Shown here piece after piece: positions 1-6,042 of a DNA stretch of 8,038 nt; within the stretch, counting starts at the first letter, position 1; every line of letters starts with the position of its first letter. Under the pieces are notes generated by a model. That model saw only the letters and a program-made list of their open reading frames with translations. It was not told the origin of the DNA and ran no database searches. Origin of the DNA: Syntrophaceae bacterium (GTDB lineage: Bacteria; Desulfobacterota; Desulfomonilia; Desulfomonilales; Desulfomonilaceae); the NCBI GenBank assembly GCA_014874425.1, contig JACWAG010000026.1, positions 1 to 8,038 on the forward strand, written 5' to 3'. Both the position numbers and the translations under genes were made by a program.

Positions 1-190
1 CCTTATCCCTGCGTCCTCACGGCGCCGGTTTCCGTAAAAGAATAGAAATCCCTAGATCATCAGGGAGTTGTGTCGATCTGCATGTAAACGCAGAGGAGAC
101 GCTCACCCCGGACTACTGAACTCAAATTGGAGGCGCCCATTTGTTTCAACAGTTTGCCTTATGCGCTGATTTGATGTACCTGGTCTTACC
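1..190. other. Left-edge non-coding stretch
   Basis: No convincing gene is visible in the first 190 bases. One frame on the + strand (3-116) is open from the window edge to a TGA. Its roughly 37 residues match nothing I recognise, so it could be the tail of a gene entering from the left or chance. The stretch lies downstream of the leftward M24 peptidase gene and contains the weak terminator-like hairpin listed separately. Confidence 0.4.
36..66 (-). terminator. Weak Rho-independent terminator candidate for the leftward operon
   Basis: Read on the minus strand, TCCCT and AGGGA form a perfect 5-bp stem (49-53 with 62-66) around an 8-base loop. A T-rich run, tttctattcttt, follows directly. It lies about 125 bases beyond the peptidase stop codon, where a terminator for the three-gene leftward unit would be expected. 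The stem is short and the T-run is interrupted, so the call is tentative. Confidence 0.3.
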
Positions 191-1381
191 TCACCAATCC
201 AAGACGTGAATCTCATCCCCAAAGTTGGTCAACTTCTCCATGCCGTTATTCCCTACAACAAATGTGTTCTCAATACCCGCAAGCCCCTTACCTGGAATAA
301 TGAATTTGGGCTCAAGAGCTATTGCCATTCCCTCTTTTAAAACGTGTCGCGACTTCCTTCCGATTACAGGGAGTTCATCAAGCTCCAACCCTACTCCATG
401 TCCAACAAATGACACGGGCGCCGGATACCCCATGAAACTCGCCGAAGGTCCAACGGAAGTCGCCATCTCAACGGCCAGATCATAGAGCTTTTCGGCTGAA
501 GCGCCAGACTTACCTTTACTGGCCACAGCATCCTGGATTTCCAGCGCAAGAGAGTGAATCCTCATGAATTCTTCGGGGGCTTCTCCGATGAAAAAGGTCC
601 TGGCCTGATCCACCATGTAGCCTTCTACTATCCCTACGTAGTCGATAGAAATTGGCTCCCCAGCGTTGATTCTCTTTAAGCCCGCTCCCTGAGGCATTGA
701 AGCGTTCGGTCCAGGGCCGCCGGTCGGGCCCACAGAGCAACTTGGAATAGCCAAATTCGCCCCTGACATTATGTGACCATAAAATACCTCGTTGTTGAAG
801 CTTCTTACACGAACGAGTCCCTGATGCCCGCGACTACGATAGAAAGACTCGAGCAATCCCGAAAACTCAACTTCAGTCATTCCCTCTTTTAAAATGTCCC
901 GCACATTAGAAAACATTGCGTCGTTCAGCTCCGCCGCGCGCCTCATCAGATCAAGTTCATAGCCTGATTTGACCATTCTTGTTTCACGGATTAGCGGCGA
1001 GACATCATGAATAGTGGTATTCGGAAACAAGGACTGGTATTGACGAAAGTTATTTACGGGCAATACGTCGAGTTCCATGCCCAAGCTGGATAATCTGCCG
1101 GCGAACGAAGAGCCGATAACGTCCCTGATTTTTGAAAAACTTTTCAAAGGCACGACGAACTCTAGAGGGGAGTCTTCCAGGGCCCTTTCGAAGCTTCTAC
1201 GAGCAAGCAGGATCGGCATACCGCTGGCGGGAACAAAAAGATGAGCGTCTTGGGCTGTGCCAGAGAGGTAATATAGATCAACGCGGTGGACGATTAGCGC
1301 CGCATCGAGACCTTGCTTCGTTAACGCAGCCTGCAAGAGTTTAATGCGGCGATCAATTTCAGAAAAAGGTATTGATGGCAT
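191..1381 (-). CDS. M24 family metallopeptidase (Xaa-Pro aminopeptidase/prolidase-like)
   Basis: This is a probable cytoplasmic dinuclear-metal peptidase that would cleave Xaa-Pro bonds at the N-terminus of peptides or in dipeptides. From the ATG at 1381 it is 396 residues, normal for this family. Residues about 5-125 form a creatinase-type N-terminal domain and about 135-395 the pita-bread catalytic domain. All five expected metal ligands are visible: D247 (SIDYVG), D258 (MVDQARTF), H328 (VGHGVGLELDE), E357 (ALEP) and E371 (GIEN). A YGHIMSG motif supplies the usual upstream histidine. A TTG 18 bases further upstream could extend it by six residues, but the ATG begins a standard family N-terminus and has GAGG 12 bases ahead, so I prefer it. 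It is last in a leftward set behind an aldolase and a dehydrogenase, 91 bases after the dehydrogenase stop. Specific substrate cannot be told; some relatives are creatinases or other hydrolases. Confidence 0.88.
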   Translation of the reverse strand: MPSIPFSEIDRRIKLLQAALTKQGLDAALIVHRVDLYYLSGTAQDAHLFVPASGMPILLARRSFERALEDSPLEFVVPLKSFSKIRDVIGSSFAGRLSSLGMELDVLPVNNFRQYQSLFPNTTIHDVSPLIRETRMVKSGYELDLMRRAAELNDAMFSNVRDILKEGMTEVEFSGLLESFYRSRGHQGLVRVRSFNNEVFYGHIMSGANLAIPSCSVGPTGGPGPNASMPQGAGLKRINAGEPISIDYVGIVEGYMVDQARTFFIGEAPEEFMRIHSLALEIQDAVASKGKSGASAEKLYDLAVEMATSVGPSASFMGYPAPVSFVGHGVGLELDELPVIGRKSRHVLKEGMAIALEPKFIIPGKGLAGIENTFVVGNNGMEKLTNFGDEIHVLDW

Positions 1382-1472
1382 AAGTAGCAACGACCTCAAG
1401 ATTACGGAAAGATTCCAGGAAGTGTTCGAAATGGGAATCTATGGATGATTTAAAAGCAAACGAACCGAAATC

Positions 1473-2498
1473 TTATTTTTGGGGCTCGATAATTATTTTT
1501 AAGGATGAGCCCGCTTCAGCCACAAGAGCGAACCCTTCCTGGGTCCTTTCGAGAGGCAGTCTGTGAGTTATCATGTCCGAAACCACAATCTTCCTTGAGC
1601 CTATCAATTCAATTGCGGCCAAAATATCTCTCGGGCTTCCGGCGTACGAGGACGTCATCGTAATTTCCTTACGCCATAGGTCATTGAACGGCATTGGGAC
1701 TTCCAATCCTGGATCAGTTGGAGCAAAGAACAGTATGTTTCCACCGCGATCTACAACCCTGAAAGCCTCTTTAATAGCCGGGACAGCTCCAGTGGCGACA
1801 ATCACAAGGTCCGGCAGACGCCCGTCATTTACTTCCTGAATCCTTTCGACAAGGGCCGGGCCCGATGGTATAGCGACGTCTGCGCCAAGCATCAGAGCCG
1901 CCTCAAGTCTCTCCTCATTTATGTCAACAGCAAGGACCCGCGCTGCGCCAACCCTTTGAGCGAGCTTAATGTGAAGAAGGCCTGTTATGCCCGCCCCAAT
2001 CACCAGCACACGCTTGGCTGGGTCCCAACCTGCATGAAGCTGTCCTCTGAACACGCAAGCCAGAGGCTCGATAAAAACAGCGTCATCGTAAGACATCTGG
2101 TCCGGTAAAAAGAATACGCCATGGCGGACGTTTATTGCCGGGACCCTTATATATTCGGCAAAACCGCCAGGATCAAAATTGGTCCTGGCTAAAGTATCGC
2201 ATACTGAATGATGATTGGAGAGACAATACCTGCACATGTTGCATGGAACATGGTGTGAGACGAACACGCGGTCCCCAACTTTCCATTTCTCTACCGCTGC
2301 GCCAACTTCAACAATCTCACCCGCTATCTCGTGCCCTAAAACAAGTGGCGCCTTGGGAACCCGGTACCATTCGAGGACATCACTGCCACAAACGCCGCTT
2401 GCCCAGACCTTGACCAGCAGCTCATCCGGACCGATTTCAGGCGCTGGTGTTTCCTGAATTCTAATGTCATGATTGTTGTAGTACATGGCGACGCGCAT
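1473..2498 (-). CDS. Zinc-dependent medium-chain alcohol/polyol dehydrogenase
   Basis: This is an NAD(P)-dependent oxidoreductase of the medium-chain (MDR) superfamily, the group that includes sorbitol dehydrogenase and threonine 3-dehydrogenase. It would interconvert a secondary alcohol and a ketone in the cytoplasm. It has 341 residues, typical of the family. The GroES-like domain carries catalytic zinc ligands C37 (GVCGSD), H56 with E57 (LGHE) and E144 (FIEPLAC). The structural zinc site is complete: C86, C89, C92 and C100. The Rossmann domain has G168-A-G-I-T-G173, and D192 after the second strand (AVDIN) favours NAD over NADP. A TTG at 2534 would add 12 residues, but the ATG at 2498 has GGGAG 7 bases upstream and starts at the usual family N-terminus (MRVAMYY). 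It lies 106 bases behind the LsrF-type gene, which suggests oxidation or reduction of a sugar-derived intermediate in the same route. The exact substrate is not readable. Confidence 0.9.
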   Translation of the reverse strand: MRVAMYYNNHDIRIQETPAPEIGPDELLVKVWASGVCGSDVLEWYRVPKAPLVLGHEIAGEIVEVGAAVEKWKVGDRVFVSHHVPCNMCRYCLSNHHSVCDTLARTNFDPGGFAEYIRVPAINVRHGVFFLPDQMSYDDAVFIEPLACVFRGQLHAGWDPAKRVLVIGAGITGLLHIKLAQRVGAARVLAVDINEERLEAALMLGADVAIPSGPALVERIQEVNDGRLPDLVIVATGAVPAIKEAFRVVDRGGNILFFAPTDPGLEVPMPFNDLWRKEITMTSSYAGSPRDILAAIELIGSRKIVVSDMITHRLPLERTQEGFALVAEAGSSLKIIIEPQK

Positions 2499-2505
2499 GT
2501 GGTAA

Positions 2506-2510
2506 CTCCC
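2506..2510 (-). promoter_or_regulatory. Ribosome binding site that fixes the dehydrogenase start
   Basis: Minus-strand GGGAG lies 7 bases before the ATG at 2498. The TTG at 2534 has no comparable site. The same core and following bases (GGAGTTAC) precede the LsrF-type gene, so the two genes share a translation-initiation context. Confidence 0.7.
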
Positions 2511-2604
2511 AAGGACTGTTCGATTATCGGTCAATATTGAAGATCAAGGCCCAATTTGTCGTCTTCGGCGCCACCCACTCAACGGGACCGTGAAACCTGG
2601 ATGA

Positions 2605-3489
2605 TCATCCCTTACGTGGCTTCTTTTCGTCTTCATAAACCTTTAGCGCAATTTCCGGTTTTTCGTTGTAGTGAACGACTGCCCTAACAGCTTTGATCAT
2701 GCCAACCGGACAATCAGACTGGAATATGTTCCTTCCCATATCCACCCCAACAGCGCCACGGGTAACAGCATTGTACGCCATTGTGAGGGCTTCGATCTCG
2801 GGCAGTTTCTTGCCACCGGCCATGACTATCGGCACTGGACAAGTTTGGACGACCTTCTCGAAGTTTTCGCAATAATAGGTTTTTACAATATTCGCGCCCA
2901 TCTCTGCGGCTATACGGGAAGAGAGCGCCAAGTAACGGGCGTCACGCGCCATGTCCCGGCCGACCGCTGTGACCGCCAGAACCGGGATACCGGCTGAGTA
3001 GCCTGCGTCTACAAGCTTGGCGAAAGCCACCATGGTCTGGTGTTCGTACGGCGCTCCGACATACATTGATAGCGCCATGCCGGAAACATTCAATCGAATG
3101 CAATCTTCTATCGCAACATTGAGCGTTTCATTCGACAGTTCGGTTAGAACACTCTGGCCACCCGAAACCCTCAAAACTATGGGAGCTTGTACCCCTGGAG
3201 ACACAGAAGTCCTAAGGATTCCCCTGGTAAGCATCAAACAGTCAGCATAATTGGCTAGAGGCGCCAAGGTATCTTCCATAACCTCCAGGCCTGATGTAGG
3301 GCCTTGAAAATAACCGTGATCAACCGCCAGCATTACCGTTCGTCCCGTGTCGGGCTTGATGATCCTTGACAGGCGATTTTTCATACCCCAGTCCAGATGT
3401 GAACTGCCCTTAATGTGAAAACTACCGGCGCAACTACCGGTCGCCGCTTTGATATCTCTCGCTTCCTTGAACCCTTCGAGATCCGCCAT
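2605..3489 (-). CDS. lsrF: LsrF/DhnA-family class I aldolase or thiolase
   Basis: It closely resembles E. coli LsrF, the 3-hydroxy-5-phosphonooxypentane-2,4-dione thiolase that finishes degradation of phospho-AI-2, within the DhnA class I aldolase group. It has 294 residues; LsrF is about the same length. From the ATG at 3489 the start (MADLEGFKEARD) matches the LsrF N-terminus. Motifs in order are LDWGM (about 32-36), SRI (41-43), VMLAVDHGYFQGPTSGLE (52-69), TRGILR (88-93), EHQ (149-151), the predicted Schiff-base lysine K203 in IVKTYY, VMAGGKKLPE (222-231) and GVDMGRNIFQSD (248-259). GGAG lies 7 bases before this ATG, whereas an in-frame start at 3534 lacks support. It heads the leftward unit. 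No lsrA/B/C/D/K/R gene is present in the window, so an AI-2 role is not established; a related phosphosugar or diketone cleavage is as likely. Confidence 0.88.
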   Translation of the reverse strand: MADLEGFKEARDIKAATGSCAGSFHIKGSSHLDWGMKNRLSRIIKPDTGRTVMLAVDHGYFQGPTSGLEVMEDTLAPLANYADCLMLTRGILRTSVSPGVQAPIVLRVSGGQSVLTELSNETLNVAIEDCIRLNVSGMALSMYVGAPYEHQTMVAFAKLVDAGYSAGIPVLAVTAVGRDMARDARYLALSSRIAAEMGANIVKTYYCENFEKVVQTCPVPIVMAGGKKLPEIEALTMAYNAVTRGAVGVDMGRNIFQSDCPVGMIKAVRAVVHYNEKPEIALKVYEDEKKPRKG

Positions 3490-3496
3490 TTTGTAA

Positions 3497-3500
3497 CTCC
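3497..3500 (-). promoter_or_regulatory. Ribosome binding site that fixes the LsrF-type start
   Basis: Minus-strand GGAG lies 7 bases before the ATG at 3489. This agrees with the protein alignment and argues against the in-frame start 45 bases further upstream. Confidence 0.75.
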
Positions 3501-3524
3501 AAGCATTGTTAGTCAGAGTTTTGG

Positions 3525-3553
3525 AATTTAACAAACACTAGGCCATGAGTCAA
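3525..3553 (-). promoter_or_regulatory. Sigma-70 promoter candidate for the leftward aldolase operon
   Basis: Minus-strand TTGACT (3548-3553) is separated by exactly 17 bases from TAAATT (3525-3530). Transcription would start near 3518, giving a leader of about 30 bases before the aldolase ATG at 3489. The boxes match the consensus at 5 of 6 and 4 of 6 positions. Confidence 0.5.
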
Positions 3554-3571
3554 CTTACGACCTGTTTTGAC

Positions 3572-3600
3572 TTGACAAGGATACCCGTCTTAACTATAAA
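3572..3600 (+). promoter_or_regulatory. Strong sigma-70 promoter for the RRM gene
   Basis: A perfect TTGACA (3572-3577) and TATAAA (3595-3600) are separated by exactly 17 bases. This is the best promoter match in the window. Transcription should start near 3607 and run towards the RRM protein gene, leaving a leader of about 196 bases. The strength fits an abundant RNA-binding protein. Confidence 0.72.
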
Positions 3601-3606
3601 ATATGT

Positions 3607-3802
3607 TTAAATGAGCTTGCCTTTTCTCCCGGCCTCAGTAGGACTACGGGCGCGAAGCAAGGAATTTAGTTTTAGGATCTAACGCTCGTGGCTCCAGCCA
3701 ATAATCATTCCTATAGTCCTGCAACGGACAACGGGCGCTGATTGTGTCAACCAGCTCTCATGGCTTGATTGAGGGCGATTTTGTATCAAAGGAGAAGAAA
3801 AA
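3607..3802 (+). other. Long 5' leader of the RRM mRNA
   Basis: If transcription starts at the promoter just upstream, about 196 bases precede the GTG start codon. The leader contains an inverted repeat, 3638-3646 with 3714-3722: seven perfect pairs in AGGACTA/TAGTCCT, extended by one GU and one GC pair. This could close a large domain. It matches no riboswitch class I know. Long structured leaders are common on cold-shock and RNA-binding protein genes, so post-transcriptional control is plausible but only inferred. Confidence 0.3.
3791..3794 (+). promoter_or_regulatory. Ribosome binding site for the GTG-started RRM gene
   Basis: GGAG followed by the purine-rich bases AAGAAAAA places the GTG at 3803 eight bases downstream. 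No ATG in this frame would leave the first RRM strand (RNP2, residues 6-11) intact, so the site decides the start. Confidence 0.75.
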
Positions 3803-4132
3803 GTGGCCGCTATTAACATTTATGTCGGGAATCTGTCCTTCAACACGGGAGAAGAGCACCTCAGAGAGCTTTTCGAAAGCTACGGACAAGTAGAATCCGC
3901 AACTATAATTTCCGACAAATTTACCGGACGCCCGCGTGGCTTTGGCTTCGTTAAGATGCCTGAACGTGAAGAGGGCCTGAAGGCCATCCAGGAGCTGGAT
4001 TCCAAGGATTTCATGGGTCGTAACATTAAGGTCAATGAAGCTCGACCAAGGACCGACAGAGACAGAGGCGACAGACAGGGCGGTGGCGGTCGAGGAAGAG
4101 GCGGTGGTGGTGGCGGCGGCTGGCACCAGTAA
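3803..4132 (+). CDS. Single-RRM glycine-rich RNA-binding protein
   Basis: This small cytoplasmic protein of 109 residues has one RNA recognition motif and a short glycine/arginine-rich tail. It resembles bacterial Rbp proteins and plant glycine-rich RNA-binding proteins. RNP2 is IYVGNL (6-11) and RNP1 is RGFGFVKM (45-52), with the aromatic residues that stack on RNA bases (Y7, F47, F49) in place. The domain ends near residue 81. The tail (about 82-109) is rich in Arg, Asp and Gly with RGR motifs and ends in WHQ. It starts with GTG, set by a clear GGAG. It has its own strong promoter and long leader and appears to be monocistronic. Relatives in cyanobacteria are cold-induced and act in RNA binding or mRNA stability; that role here is inferred. 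RNA targets cannot be predicted from the sequence. Confidence 0.95.
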   Translation: MAAINIYVGNLSFNTGEEHLRELFESYGQVESATIISDKFTGRPRGFGFVKMPEREEGLKAIQELDSKDFMGRNIKVNEARPRTDRDRGDRQGGGGRGRGGGGGGGWHQ

Positions 4133-4153
4133 TATACTATCTATGACTTTGGA

Positions 4154-4203
4154 CTTTCCGAAGATGCGAGTAAAGCCTCCAGCAAGGAAACGTCTTCGGA
4201 AAG
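4154..4203 (+). repeat. Perfect 11-bp inverted repeat downstream of the RRM gene
   Basis: CTTTCCGAAGA (4154-4164) is exactly complementary to TCTTCGGAAAG (4193-4203). A GU and a GC pair add two more inner pairs, and the loop is about 24 bases. It begins 22 bases after the RRM stop codon. There is no T-run after it, so it is not a standard Rho-independent terminator. A 3'-end stabilising stem, a factor-assisted terminator or a protein-binding site would all fit. Confidence 0.5.
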
Positions 4204-4325
4204 CTCACATCAATTCCCTCTAACTATTTCTTGAGTGCTCTCCTCTTTATTTCCTAAAAAATAATCGAATTCTTAGTCCATAATTTCTAAAGGCGCTGGA
4301 TTTTTCTCGACCAAGTTACGATGTT

Positions 4326-4355
4326 TTGATAATTTTCTTGGAGTGTGTTTACGAT
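4326..4355 (+). promoter_or_regulatory. Weak promoter candidate for the ankyrin gene pair
   Basis: TTGATA (4326-4331) lies 18 bases from TACGAT (4350-4355). This is a moderate match with a slightly long spacer, in the only long gap ahead of the two ankyrin genes. The implied leader is about 130 bases and would begin next to the inverted repeat at 4358-4399. Other AT-rich positions in the gap cannot be excluded. Confidence 0.25.
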
Positions 4356-4357
4356 TT

Positions 4358-4399
4358 CGGTTCAACGGGGCTTTTTCACCCTGTCTTTGGAATGAACCG
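4358..4399 (+). repeat. Inverted repeat upstream of the ankyrin genes
   Basis: CGGTTCA (4358-4364) and TGAACCG (4393-4399) are perfect 7-bp complements 28 bases apart. Between them, ACGGGG and CCCTGT are also complementary with one mismatch around a T-rich loop. It could be the terminator stem of the RRM transcript, a leader hairpin of the ankyrin mRNA or an operator. The following bases (tctttgttcattt) are only moderately T-rich. Confidence 0.35.
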
Positions 4400-4495
4400 T
4401 CTTTGTTCATTTGTGTAAAAAATTCGATCCAATTCCTACTGTCACTGCGATTGAACCATTACAAACCGCTTGGCCCCCTTTAAGGAGAATTGATA

Positions 4496-5086
4496 ATGAA
4501 CGATAGAATACTCAACGCCGCCACTACTGGAGATCTTCCTGAACTCAGAGGTTTGTTGGAATCCGGAGCTGACGTGAATGTTCGAGACGCGTTTGGATGG
4601 ACTTCATTGATGTGGGCCGCTTCGATGGGACACGCTGAGGTCGTCAGTATGCTTGCCAAAAATGACGCCGACATGGACGCCGTTGACCAGTACGGTGCGA
4701 CTGCTCTTATGAAGGCGGCTAGAAGAGGATTTCTGGATGCAGTCAAGACCCTTCTCGAAGAAGGCGCGTCTGTGAACGCTAAAGATGAATTTGGCTGGAC
4801 AGCTCTCATGCGCGCGGCAAGGCGAGGTTACGCTGATGTGGTAAGAACGCTCATCGATTTTGGCGCAAATATTGAGGAGGCTGATCAGTATGGAGCGACT
4901 GCATTGATCATGGCCGCATCCGAAGGGCATGTCGAAACAGTCAAAATTTTGCTGGAACGAGGCGCAGACCCACATGCCAGAGATCGCAATAGTTGGACAG
5001 CGCTAATGTGGGCTCAATCTATGAGACATGCCGACGTTATTTCAATATTAGCAAAATATGAAAAAGGGATTCAAAATAAATCCTAG
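4496..5086 (+). CDS. Ankyrin-repeat protein A (six repeats)
   Basis: This 196-residue protein is built almost entirely of ankyrin repeats, which form a curved stack used for protein-protein binding. Six units of about 33 residues are visible: an N-cap unit (1-32), four full units with the TALM/AA..G/V..LL..GA pattern, and a C-cap unit ending near residue 190. Loop starts alternate between FGWT and YGAT, giving a two-repeat period of 66 residues. There is no signal peptide, membrane segment or catalytic domain, so it is probably a cytoplasmic adaptor of unknown partner. The ATG at 4496 has AAGGAG 8 bases ahead; a TTG six bases earlier is less likely. A paralogue starts 74 bases downstream, so the pair is probably co-transcribed. 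The fold is sure; the biological role is not readable. Confidence 0.93.
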   Translation: MNDRILNAATTGDLPELRGLLESGADVNVRDAFGWTSLMWAASMGHAEVVSMLAKNDADMDAVDQYGATALMKAARRGFLDAVKTLLEEGASVNAKDEFGWTALMRAARRGYADVVRTLIDFGANIEEADQYGATALIMAASEGHVETVKILLERGADPHARDRNSWTALMWAQSMRHADVISILAKYEKGIQNKS

Positions 5087-5160
5087 TAACACGTGGAATC
5101 GCCGGCAACTGATCTATTGAATCAACTCGAAGAAGTCTGGTATCTCCTTGAGGTTTTTCC

Positions 5161-5859
5161 ATGAACAAAAAGCTCCTGCGTTATTCAGCCGAAGGTAATT
5201 TGGAAAAGGCACTGGCGCTTCTTGATAAAGGGGCTAATCCCAATGTAAGCGACGAGTATGGTTACACACCTTTACTCCTGGCTGCCTCGGAAGGTAAAGA
5301 GGAATTGGAAAAAGTCCTCATTGAGCGGGGCGCAGACGTGAACGCCAAAACGACCTCAGGCTGGACTGCTCTTTTATGGGCCGCATCTATGGGTTACGCG
5401 GAGATTGTAAACCTTCTTGCGGAAAAAGGAGCCGATCTGGAAGCTAAGGACCAATACGGCGCCACCCCGCTTATGAAAGCTTGTCGAAGAGGGCATTTCG
5501 ATGTTACGAAAACGTTGCTCGAAAATGGCGCAAATGTAAACTCCAAAGATGATTACGGATGGACTCCACTAATGCGAGCTTGCCGTAAAGGTTATTTTGA
5601 CATCATCAAGATCTTGCTCGATCATGGCGCCGACACTGAGGCCAGCGACCAATATGGAGCCACTGCCCTTATAATATCAGCGTCGGAGTTCAATATTAAT
5701 GGTGTTAAATTACTCTTAGAAAGAGGCGCTAACCCAAACGCCACCGATCGAAACGGCTGGACAGCGCTCCGATGGGCTTCTTCAATGCGATATGACCCAA
5801 TAGTTAAGATTTTGGAATCCTTTAGCCCAAAAAGCCCCAATCCGGGCCAGCTTCCCTGA
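5161..5859 (+). CDS. Ankyrin-repeat protein B (seven repeats)
   Basis: This 232-residue protein is a paralogue of the ankyrin protein just upstream. Seven units of about 33 residues are visible: an N-cap (1-32), an extra unit beginning YGYTPLLLAASEG, units beginning SGWT, YGAT, YGWT and YGAT, and a C-cap beginning NGWTALRW. A proline-rich tail (SFSPKSPNPGQLP) ends it. No signal peptide or membrane segment is present. The ATG at 5161 has TGAGG 7 bases upstream. The loop residues after the beta turn (QYGAT versus GWT) alternate as in the paralogue, which suggests that the two share a binding-surface design. It is probably a cytoplasmic binding protein translated from the same mRNA as its neighbour. 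The partner is unknown. Confidence 0.93.
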   Translation: MNKKLLRYSAEGNLEKALALLDKGANPNVSDEYGYTPLLLAASEGKEELEKVLIERGADVNAKTTSGWTALLWAASMGYAEIVNLLAEKGADLEAKDQYGATPLMKACRRGHFDVTKTLLENGANVNSKDDYGWTPLMRACRKGYFDIIKILLDHGADTEASDQYGATALIISASEFNINGVKLLLERGANPNATDRNGWTALRWASSMRYDPIVKILESFSPKSPNPGQLP

Positions 5860-5952
5860 GGTTTACTGATTCAATTCGACAAACTACGCCTAAACTTTTT
5901 CGGCGAATATGCTCCATTTACATTTCAGTTCATCAATGCTGGCGCCAAGAGA

Positions 5953-5981
5953 TTGTCAAGAACGTGGGAATTCAATGTAAT
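5953..5981 (+). promoter_or_regulatory. Sigma-70 promoter candidate for the HdeD gene
   Basis: TTGTCA (5953-5958) and TGTAAT (5976-5981) are separated by 17 bases, each matching consensus at 5 of 6 positions. The start would fall near 5988, 55 bases before the HdeD ATG. The -10 box lies within a small palindrome, AATGT (5974-5978) and ACATT (5985-5989), which could be an operator but is short enough to be chance. Confidence 0.5.
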
Positions 5982-6042
5982 AAAACATTCCTAGCCACTT
6001 TTGGAATAGTAGTCAACCAAGCAAAAAAGATAGGAGTTTGTC

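Larger units (their letters stand above)
3490..3802. other. Divergent intergenic region with back-to-back promoters
   Basis: This 313-base gap separates the leftward aldolase operon from the rightward RRM gene. It holds a promoter candidate for each direction, with the two -35 boxes only 18 bases apart, so a regulator bound between them could affect both units. The right half is the long leader of the RRM gene. I see no convincing small gene here. Confidence 0.6.
4133..4495. other. 363-base intergenic region between the RRM and ankyrin genes
   Basis: No convincing gene lies here. The first part continues the RRM transcript's 3' region and holds a perfect 11-bp inverted repeat. The middle is AT-rich, and a second inverted repeat and a weak promoter candidate lie further right. 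A short frame within it (ATG at 4164, 19 very basic codons) has no ribosome binding site and I do not call it. Confidence 0.5.
4496..5859 (+). repeat. Tandem duplication of ankyrin-repeat genes
   Basis: Protein A repeats 2-6 align one to one with protein B repeats 3-7. By hand count they are about 60% identical overall, and each repeat matches its positional partner. Protein B has one additional unit near its N-terminus. Synonymous positions differ widely, so the duplication is old. The position-specific matching shows that the gene, with its repeat order already set, was duplicated, and that one repeat was gained or lost later. Confidence 0.75.

Noticed and set aside
3758..4126. A 122-residue minus-strand frame opposite the RRM gene
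   Set aside because: It is the antisense of a well-supported RRM domain; its Ala/Thr/Ser-rich start simply mirrors the glycine-rich tail.
4035..4223. A 62-codon frame overlapping the RRM 3' end, ending in a basic peptide (MRVKPPARKRLRKAHINSL)
   Set aside because: Most of it is an out-of-frame reading of the Gly/Arg-rich tail, and the basic end overlaps the inverted repeat. No ribosome binding site precedes either possible ATG.
4496..5859. Ankyrin genes as a host-directed effector or toxin-immunity pair
   Set aside because: No secretion signal, toxin domain or secretion-system gene is present. Tandem ankyrin paralogues alone do not support that role.
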